From positions 1 to 64,000 of the forward strand of contig CAYFFG010000018.1 of assembly GCA_964342355.1 (NCBI GenBank): a stretch of DNA of 64,000 nucleotides, given 5' to 3'. This document shows, piece after piece, positions 58,157 through 64,000 of the stretch. The notes beneath the pieces were generated by a model, which saw nothing but the letters and a program-made list of their open reading frames with translations, was not told the origin of the DNA and did no database searches. The DNA comes from Hirschia sp964342355 (GTDB lineage: Bacteria; Pseudomonadota; Alphaproteobacteria; Caulobacterales; Hyphomonadaceae). The position numbers and the translations under genes are program-made. Every line of letters begins with the position of its first letter. The stretch's first letter is position 1.

Positions 58157-59926
58157 ATGACGAACCTATCTCCGGGCTTCGCTGCCCAGGAGGCGTATAT
58201 TGATACGCTCTCCGAAGAAAAATTCCCTTTTTCGCTGGCCGTTGGAGCCGCATTTGTGCGCGGCATGCGTGAGATTGGCTACAAGAGCACAGCCACCGCG
58301 CTCTGCGAACTCATCGACAATTCCGAACAAGCTGGCGCAACACGTGCAGACATCGTTTTTGGATATGATCGTTCGGACAAAAAACCTGCACGACTGGCCG
58401 TAATTGATGACGGTCATGGCATGAGCCCACGCATGCTTCGAGCAGCTGTGCTCTGGGGCGGAACACACCGAGAAAACGACCGAAACGGCTTTGGTCGCTT
58501 TGGCTATGGATTGCCAAGTGCTTGCGTGTCGCAAGGTCGGTCTTTCACAGTTTTTTCCCGGCCACAGAATGCTGAATGGGCTGCAGTGACGGTGGATTTG
58601 GATGAGATCGCGGCTGGACGCTATACAAACGAGCACGGCCTTATTGTTGTGCCCAAGGCTACGAAGGCGGCACTACCGGACTTTGTCGCAGAAGCTATTG
58701 GCAAGCACAGCGACCCGGACACGTTCACGGGAACCGTTGTACTCATTGACAAACTGGACAAGATTGACCGCCGCACAACCTCGAAACTTGTTGATGTGCT
58801 TCTGACCCAGTTCGGAGTGATCTACCACAAAATCTCCGAACGGTGTCAAATCACAGTAAATGAGCGCGTGGTGGAGCCCATAGATCCATTGTTTCTCACA
58901 CCCGGATGCCGCTGGCATGATTTTGATGAGGATCGCGCTGTCCCAATCCCTCCGATAGATGTGAAAGTGAAACCCAAAGAGGATGGATCAGCGGGCGGCA
59001 TGATCCATGTCCGCCTTTCTTACCTTCCTTATGGATTTCAACTCATCGACAAGTCCAAGAAAGGCACATCATCAGCGAATCTAAGCCCGCGATTTCATGT
59101 CATGCGGGATTACAACGGTGTAATCGTGTGCCGCAATGGGCGCGTAATCGAGGTTAAGAACTCCACACCTTGGACGAGCTTTCAGAACAATGACCGGCAT
59201 GTGCGGGTGGAGATTGATTTTCCTGCAACATTGGATGACGAGTTTGCCGTCAACACTTCCAAGCAGCGTGTCGATCTATCCGAGCGCATGTGGAATCACT
59301 TGCGCGAGGCTGGCGTCGAGCAAGCGATTGCGCAACTGAGACGCCTCTACAAGGAGAACCAACAGGAAGCAACGCTCAAGGATGAGGCGGAGACCGACGG
59401 TCGATTGCCTTCTGAAATGGTGATGGAAGACGTCAAACGCGACCTTCCTCCCGGTGACCTGGAACGATTGGTCTCGCGCCAAGACGACAGCGATCTTTTT
59501 AAAGAGGCAAAACGACAGGATGCGCATGGTGTCGTGCCATTTGAAGTCGCGCTCTCAACCCTGAAAACATCGTTAGAAGGAAAATCATACAAGCTGGGGC
59601 ACCGCGCAATTCCGGGAGATCCGTTTTTCTCGGTGGAAAGCTTCGGCGCCACCACGATGCTTTGGCTAAACACCAGCCACCCATGGTACGAGTTTGTCTA
59701 CTTTCACCCAGAAGCAACGCCGCAAACCAGACGGGCCTGGGAACTGACACTCTTTATTATCGCAGAGCGGATCGTACTCGGTTCAAAGGAGCATGCTGCA
59801 TTTTACCGCGCCGAGATCGGGCGGTGGTCAGAACGGCTAGAAACCGCCTGTAAGGTGATGAAGGACCGGTACTTTGATCCCGGTAGCATCGTAGAGGCAG
59901 CAGAAATGACAGAGCCGAGTTCGTGA
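58157..59926 (+). CDS. GHKL-type ATPase, second of a pair
   Basis: A 589-residue protein paralogous to 55683-57608. N-box TALCELIDNSEQAGA (Glu51, Asp54, Asn55 at the same positions as in the first ATPase), G1 box DDGHGM (84-89) and G2 box GFGRFGYGLPSA (111-122). A transducer-like region includes MRDYNGVIVCRNGRVIEVKN and DEFAVNTSKQRVDLSERMW. The C-terminal part differs from the first protein, and the acidic tail is absent. The stop overlaps the next start (GTGA), so it is coupled to the DruA-like gene. The two ATPases may form a heterodimer. Confidence 0.85.
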   Translation: MTNLSPGFAAQEAYIDTLSEEKFPFSLAVGAAFVRGMREIGYKSTATALCELIDNSEQAGATRADIVFGYDRSDKKPARLAVIDDGHGMSPRMLRAAVLWGGTHRENDRNGFGRFGYGLPSACVSQGRSFTVFSRPQNAEWAAVTVDLDEIAAGRYTNEHGLIVVPKATKAALPDFVAEAIGKHSDPDTFTGTVVLIDKLDKIDRRTTSKLVDVLLTQFGVIYHKISERCQITVNERVVEPIDPLFLTPGCRWHDFDEDRAVPIPPIDVKVKPKEDGSAGGMIHVRLSYLPYGFQLIDKSKKGTSSANLSPRFHVMRDYNGVIVCRNGRVIEVKNSTPWTSFQNNDRHVRVEIDFPATLDDEFAVNTSKQRVDLSERMWNHLREAGVEQAIAQLRRLYKENQQEATLKDEAETDGRLPSEMVMEDVKRDLPPGDLERLVSRQDDSDLFKEAKRQDAHGVVPFEVALSTLKTSLEGKSYKLGHRAIPGDPFFSVESFGATTMLWLNTSHPWYEFVYFHPEATPQTRRAWELTLFIIAERIVLGSKEHAAFYRAEIGRWSERLETACKVMKDRYFDPGSIVEAAEMTEPSS

Positions 59927-61911
59927 GCGCTAACTCGAAAAAATCGATCCGAGAGATCGAAGCGGGTAAAGAGTTCGAGCCCCTTGGGATGGCGCTTAGC
60001 CGTTGGGAAAAAGAGATCGTCCAGTCCTACATCTCACACTGGAGGCGTGCCTGTCCAAAAGACCTCGCCCAGCAACTGCGGTCTTTGGATCGGAAGTGGC
60101 GAGCGACGCGACACATGCGCAGAGTCTGTGCGGTTGCGCTGGTCCTTGCAGACCTCCTAGATCAGGACTGGCTCGTCACCGCTGAGAAGGGCGACATTTA
60201 CGTTGTTCCTTCCGAATTGCGAACAGATGTCGAATTTGATCCAAAAAGACACAAGGAGCGTTTGCGCCTTACTCTTCGGAAGGGCCGGGACAAACAGGTG
60301 CAAGAACCCAGTGTCCGCAGCTTTCTAAATTCGATGGAGCGCGGCGGCGTACTCAGCCTCGTGGATAGCGGCGATGACCTGTTAAACGAGATTCAAACGC
60401 AACCAAAGACAGTCGAGAATTTGGCGGAGATAGTTGATCCGGAAGTCGTGGTCTGCGCCCGCGATGTAATCGACGAGGTTACCGGTCTCAACAGCCTCGA
60501 TATCTGGAGATATTTTCGCCACACATGGTCGCTTGAGTATCGTCCGACACCTGGGCGCACAATGCCGATCATCATTCGGAACAGGGCACGTCCAAATCGT
60601 CCGGTGATCGGGATTGCACTTCTAGCCAGCCCCGTCATGCGTTTATTGCAGCGCGATGCCTGGTTTGGCTGGTCGGCAGATGCGTTGCGACAACAGCTTC
60701 AAGAAGGCTCCCTGAGTGCAAAGGAATGGCGTACCCAGGCATTGAAGGTGTTGGAAAATGCCATTTCAGGCATCCGGCACGATGATCTGATATCTACTGA
60801 TGCCCTTAAGAAGCCGACCAAGAATGACATCATTTTGCTTGAAAGAAGGGCAGCTGGTGCGGACGCCCTAAGGACACGGCTTCTAGAAGAGGTTCAAGCT
60901 GGAGAGGAAAGCAACTACCTTTCCCGAGGAGCGGTCAAGGAAGCTCTGCCCGACACAGATTGGTTGGAGGCCTCTTCCGACCCCCTATTCGTCAAGAAAC
61001 GCGCCGAAGTGTTGGCCTCGTTGCTGGACGCCAGAAGGGCTCTTCTGAGCATCAGTGGAAAGAAGCTATCACCGGAGGCATTACTGGACTTCTTGGCTAG
61101 GCGAGAAGGGGAACGCGCACTAACAACAATTGCGCGAGAACAACTCAAGCTGGCAGTTTCTTCCCAGCTTATGGATGTCGCGATTTGCGGCGCCATTCCG
61201 CCGTACAACCAGTTGATTGGCGGTAAACTGGTCACCCTCCTTTTAACCAGCAAGGAGATCCAAGATGCCTATCGTGCGCGATATGGCGGCCAGGCCAGTA
61301 TCATCGCCAGCCAGATGGCCGGTAGACCAGTTGTCAAAGAGGCCGAACTCAGGTGCCTGACCACGTCGAGCCTTTACGGCAATGTCGGTAGTTCGCAATA
61401 CAGCCGTTTAAGGGTATCACGTGATGACCACTCAGAACTCCTTAGTGATATCACTTGGAAAAAAATCGGAAAAACCCGTGGGTTTGGTTCTGTTCACTTG
61501 TCAAATGCTACTGTCGAATGTTTGCGAGACGCCAGTGTAGATTTTCACGGTGCACGTCGGATTAACAGCCGCTTTGGCGAGGGAACGAACCCGAGAATGC
61601 GCCAAATTCGCGAGGGCCTCGAAGCTCTGGGCATTGAAAGTGATCGAGTTTTAGCCCACTCAACGCCACGCATCCTTTATGGCTGCAAACTGACTGACCC
61701 CAATTCGGTTGAGGCGATTACGAAAGCATGGATTCGTCGCTGGTTGTTGGGACGCGTGCAACGTGAGGATTTGGCGTCCCGGCTACTGCCGCTGGGGCCG
61801 CAATCCGTTTCCGACGAACTCGCAAGCGATGGTGAGGGGCAGTTTGTGCTGCCCCTCGAAGATGGAACCACCCACACTCGTTCTAGTTCATCATCTGCCG
61901 GAACGCGTTAA
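59923..61911 (+). CDS. DruA-like DUF4338 protein with long N-terminal extension
   Basis: A 662-residue protein. Residues 215-250 (IIIRNRARPNRPVIGIALLA, then SPVMRLLQRDAWFGWS) and 418-500 (VAICGAIPPYNQLIGGKLVT, SIIASQMAGRPVV, LTTSSLYGNVGSSQYSRL), followed by ITWKKIGKTRGFGSVHLSN, match the DUF4338 family, which includes DruA of the Druantia antiphage system. About 200 N-terminal residues and an inserted helical block (250-415) make it longer than DruA. GTG 59923 overlaps the ATPase stop. No other Druantia gene is visible. The Ser-rich tail overlaps the convergent sigma gene by 29 bp. Confidence 0.75.
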   Translation: MSANSKKSIREIEAGKEFEPLGMALSRWEKEIVQSYISHWRRACPKDLAQQLRSLDRKWRATRHMRRVCAVALVLADLLDQDWLVTAEKGDIYVVPSELRTDVEFDPKRHKERLRLTLRKGRDKQVQEPSVRSFLNSMERGGVLSLVDSGDDLLNEIQTQPKTVENLAEIVDPEVVVCARDVIDEVTGLNSLDIWRYFRHTWSLEYRPTPGRTMPIIIRNRARPNRPVIGIALLASPVMRLLQRDAWFGWSADALRQQLQEGSLSAKEWRTQALKVLENAISGIRHDDLISTDALKKPTKNDIILLERRAAGADALRTRLLEEVQAGEESNYLSRGAVKEALPDTDWLEASSDPLFVKKRAEVLASLLDARRALLSISGKKLSPEALLDFLARREGERALTTIAREQLKLAVSSQLMDVAICGAIPPYNQLIGGKLVTLLLTSKEIQDAYRARYGGQASIIASQMAGRPVVKEAELRCLTTSSLYGNVGSSQYSRLRVSRDDHSELLSDITWKKIGKTRGFGSVHLSNATVECLRDASVDFHGARRINSRFGEGTNPRMRQIREGLEALGIESDRVLAHSTPRILYGCKLTDPNSVEAITKAWIRRWLLGRVQREDLASRLLPLGPQSVSDELASDGEGQFVLPLEDGTTHTRSSSSSAGTR

Positions 61912-62464
61912 GCTCGCGATATGCGCGCGTCCGTTCCACTTCGATCTCTTCACACGCTTCCTTGAAGGAAGCGCCCTTCCAGTGGATCTCGAACAAGAGA
62001 TCTCGCAGCGGGGCGGAGGCGGTTTCAAGAATACGTTTTGCGTCGATGTGGTTTTCAACATCTGATGCCCGTGTGCCGATATTGGGTGCGCCGTCGTGAT
62101 CGTCGGTCTCGTCGACATACTCGTCAAAGGAAAACACGATGTCAGTGGAGGCAGATCGCGGCCGGTAGATCAGGGGTTGCTCTGCCAGGACAACGCGACG
62201 TGCCTCCTTTACGATGTTCACAAGATACGTTGAGGGGGCGTAGTCCGGATCGTATGATCCCGGCTTTGCCTTGAGAAGTTGCACGCAAACTTCTGCGTAA
62301 ATTTGCTCATAGATTTCCTCCGGCAGTTGCTCGCCAGCATGACGCCGGATGAGAAACTGAACAAGTCTGTTGTCGCGGAAGAAGATATCGACCGCATCAG
62401 GGTCAACATTCCCGACAACAGCCGCAAGGTTTGCGGGCGCATTCTGCATGTACTGGGTAGTCAC
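61883..62464 (-). CDS. Sigma-70/ECF-like sigma factor
   Basis: A protein of about 193 residues resembling a small sigma factor. Region 2-like helices (LVQFLIRRHAGEQLPEEIYE...) precede an acidic linker (FDEYVDETDDHDGAPN), and a region 4-like helix-turn-helix is at the C-terminus (FKEACEEIEVERTRAYRELN). GTG 62464 follows GGAGCAAAA; an ATG at 62449 is also possible. It faces the DruA-like gene and overlaps its 3' end. A link to the repeated promoter-like motif at 55604 and 58053 is attractive but unproven. Confidence 0.65.
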   Translation of the reverse strand: MTTQYMQNAPANLAAVVGNVDPDAVDIFFRDNRLVQFLIRRHAGEQLPEEIYEQIYAEVCVQLLKAKPGSYDPDYAPSTYLVNIVKEARRVVLAEQPLIYRPRSASTDIVFSFDEYVDETDDHDGAPNIGTRASDVENHIDAKRILETASAPLRDLLFEIHWKGASFKEACEEIEVERTRAYRELNAFRQMMN

Positions 62465-62846
62465 TTTTGCTCCAATCACTGTGTTCGCTTCAGGTTCAGA
62501 CCTTCAGCGAGCACAGCGCTCGGGCGTCATGGCAGCGTCTTGGCTGCACCTGCACCGCGTCGGGTCACAATTAATATAGGGTGAATCTTGGCGAAATGTG
62601 CAAAAAATATTGCACGTAGACCAAATGGGTTCTCATCCAAGCAAAACGAACACCGCCTTGCGCGCCTACAATACGATAATAGATGGCAAATTACCAATCA
62701 TGCCGCCAATCCCCGGCACACAAATTCCGATGCCAATATCGAAACATCTAACGACCCATGCGTACGAGTTGCTAGATTGGCTAAGACTGTAGGAATATGG
62801 CAGTGAACCGGAAATCCGGCGAACATTTGTTTTAAAGGAGCACAAC
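62465..62846. other. Intergenic region downstream of the GHKL/DruA locus
   Basis: About 380 bp with only short, unconvincing frames. The palindrome GTGCAAAAAATATTGCAC (62598-62615) has perfect 6-bp arms and could be an operator or part of a promoter. The rest is AT-rich towards 62846. Confidence 0.4.
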
Positions 62847-63095
62847 ATGGGCGTTTTGACACTCGTGGAACTTGTCGGGTCGGAATGGACCGACATATTG
62901 GCTGAGTGGGGCGACGGGAAAGTATACGCCGAATTTGGGACTGGGTTGGATTATAGGACCGAGTGTACCGATGAAGCGTTCCCGGGTCACCATGTAGTAC
63001 ATGGGAAGAATACTCAAACTGGTGATCTAACAAACACCGGCTTTTTAAGAAACCAGTCAGGTCAAGTCGTGCGTGGCGTCTTTGGCCTCACATGA
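62847..63095 (+). CDS. Small hypothetical protein
   Basis: An 82-residue protein with a strong TAAAGGAGCACAAC ribosome site. It begins MGVLTLVELVGSEWTDILAE, is acidic, and ends GQVVRGVFGLT. No membrane segment or known motif is visible. It lies between the defence-like locus and the dif-like site. Confidence 0.55.
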   Translation: MGVLTLVELVGSEWTDILAEWGDGKVYAEFGTGLDYRTECTDEAFPGHHVVHGKNTQTGDLTNTGFLRNQSGQVVRGVFGLT

Positions 63096-63165
63096 CAGTT
63101 GCCACGACGCATTGCATTGTCACGACGCATCCAGGGCACGCTCTAGAAACTGGGCAGCCCAGATC

Positions 63166-63193
63166 ATTTAACATAATAAACCTTATCGGCCCG
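63166..63193. other. dif-like XerC/XerD recombination site
   Basis: One arm, ATTTAACATAA (63166-63176), equals the XerD-side arm of E. coli dif (reverse complement of TTATGTTAAAT). A 6-bp centre (TAAACC) and a weaker XerC-like arm TTATCGGCCCG (63183-63193) follow, giving the 11-6-11 layout. It lies 5 bp from the left end of the IS1202-like element. Confidence 0.65.
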
Positions 63194-63198
63194 ACGCG

Positions 63199-63864
63199 TG
63201 TAGCCGCAAAGCGATAATGTCACCCAAGAGCAAAGCAGAAGTGTCACTCTCCTCGCAAAACGATGTGAGGACGAGCGGACATGGGATGGGTGATGATGAG
63301 CGAACGCGAGCTGAATCGCGTGGAAGTTTTAGCGCAGGTCAATGATGGCCAGTTGACTGTTGATAATGCGGCAAACCTGCTGGATCTGACACAGCGTCAG
63401 GTATTTAGGTTGCTGAAGAGATTCCGCATGGACGGTGCCGCAGCGATCCGACACCAGGCGCGCGGCAAGCCGCCGAACAACCAGATCCACAAAGCCAAGC
63501 GCGCGTATGCACTTTCTCTGGTCAAAGAGAATTACAATGACTTTGGGCCGACGTTGGCGGCAGAGATGCTGGCCGAGCATCACGGGTTCAAAGTCTCACG
63601 CGAGACGCTGCGCAAGTGGATGATCGAAGACGGTATCTGGCTACGGCGGAAAGAGCGACGCAAATTCCATCAGCCTCGTCTGCGCCGGGAATGTTATGGG
63701 GAGCTGATCCAGATCGACGGGTCAGACCATCATTGGTTCGAAGATCGCGGGCCTGCCTGTACCCTCTTGGTCTTCATTGATGATGCGACCAGCACTCTGA
63801 TGCAGCTGCGCTTCGTGGAATCCGAGAGCACATTTAGCTACTTTGAAGCTCTGGAACTGTACTT
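63199..63864 (+). mobile_element. IS1202/ISNCY-type element, left part
   Basis: Starts at TGTA (63199), with two TGTCAC-type subrepeats (63218-63247) that mirror the right end at 1828-1877. It carries the 5' half of the transposase and is cut at 63864 by the Tn3-family insertion. The right part continues at 202. Confidence 0.72.
63281..63864 (+). pseudogene. IS1202/ISNCY-type transposase, 5' half
   Basis: The N-terminal 195 residues of the transposase whose 3' half is at 202-1008. A helix-turn-helix (TVDNAANLLDLTQRQVFRLL) is followed by FKVSRETLRKWMIEDGIWLR and the first catalytic Asp in LIQIDGSDHHWFEDRG. After the Leu of LELYL the frame enters the Tn3 terminal repeat and stops at 63901. A start further in, at one of the two ATGs near 63293, is possible. 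Not functional while the transposon is present. Confidence 0.87.
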
Positions 63865-64000
63865 GGGGTCTGCTCCGGCTGAGTGCAGAATGACACCCTA
63901 AGCGCGGAGGACGCGTTTCCCGTAGTCCCGCAGGTTGCCTTTGGGATCGACATATCGGTACAGAGTGACAGGCTTCACGCCCAGTTCACTGCACAGCTCA
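63865..64000 (-). mobile_element. Tn3-family transposon, resolvase-side end
   Basis: The 38-bp terminal repeat (63865-63902) is followed by the end of a resolvase gene that runs out of the window. It pairs with the tnpA-side end at 1-201. The two genes point outwards to the two ends, so any passenger genes would lie between them, outside the window. Confidence 0.9.
63898..64000 (-). CDS. tnpR: Tn3-family resolvase, C-terminal end (partial)
   Basis: The last 33 codons of a serine recombinase. The C-terminal helix-turn-helix (ELCSELGVKPVTLYRYVDPK, then GNLRDYGKRVLRA) is that of Tn3-type resolvases and invertases. The stop codon lies inside the terminal inverted repeat. The catalytic domain is outside the window. 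Confidence 0.82.
   Translation of the reverse strand, partial: ELCSELGVKPVTLYRYVDPKGNLRDYGKRVLRA

Noticed and set aside
59923..61911. Complete Druantia system
   Set aside because: Only a DUF4338 protein is present; no Druantia helicase (DruE) or the other Druantia genes are seen.
62588..62806. Two short plus-strand frames of 64-72 codons
   Set aside because: No ribosome site and no recognisable composition; the GTG start of one lies inside a palindrome.

Overview
The window looks like almost all of a circular plasmid of a Rhodobacterales (Roseobacter-group) alphaproteobacterium. The evidence is a repABC replication module, a VirB/VirD4 conjugation system, the usual small genes of alphaproteobacterial plasmids (DUF736, DUF2958, DUF6429, ArdC, a large ParB-like protein) and a TRAP transporter cluster. 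The two ends of the window belong together. The last bases carry the 5' half of an IS1202/ISNCY-type transposase followed by a Tn3-family end, and the first bases carry the other Tn3 end followed by the 3' half of the same transposase gene. Both junctions have the same 5-bp target duplication TACTT, and the reading frame closes across them. The replicon is therefore inferred to be circular, with the middle of a Tn3-family transposon lying outside the window.

Layout. 1-1877: Tn3 end, interrupted IS1202-like transposase, and a passenger gene on the opposite strand inside the IS ends. 1880-4050: fragments of IS30, IS21, IS5 and IS3 elements. 4.2-21.0 kb: a catabolic island with a CaiB-type CoA-transferase, two IclR regulators, thiolase, FadB-like protein, two PimC/PimD-like acyl-CoA dehydrogenases, EtfB/EtfA, a DctPQM TRAP transporter, ETF-ubiquinone oxidoreductase and a pantothenate-kinase-like gene. 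Together these would import a carboxylate, probably a medium-chain dicarboxylate, activate it with CoA, beta-oxidise it and pass the electrons to ubiquinone. 21.2-33.8 kb: a small regulator and the virB operon. 34-39.6 kb: an Abi/HEPN-like gene, then virD4, relaxase and accessory gene on the minus strand. 39.9-44.95 kb: small plasmid genes, ArdC antirestriction and an AbiE-type toxin-antitoxin pair. 45-48.8 kb: repC, repB and repA with an antisense RNA and repeated sites. 49.3-52.9 kb: maintenance genes. 53.5-55.5 kb: Xre/RES toxin-antitoxin pair, a K+ channel and a 31-residue membrane peptide.

55.6-62.5 kb holds the most interesting locus: two paralogous GHKL (HSP90/MutL-fold) ATPases, a long DruA-like DUF4338 protein translationally coupled to the second ATPase, a small acidic protein and a convergent sigma factor. 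Both ATPase genes are preceded by the same two-part promoter-like motif with identical spacing. I propose it as an undescribed defence or mobile-element-control system. A dif-like XerC/XerD site then lies 5 bp from the outer end of the IS1202-like element.

Most small upstream regions also carry visible control signals: palindromes shared by the two catabolic promoters, structured leaders before the accessory plasmid genes, and a strong antisense-RNA promoter and terminator between repB and repC. No tRNA, rRNA or CRISPR array was seen. Functions are assigned from recognised protein motifs only; no database search was run.
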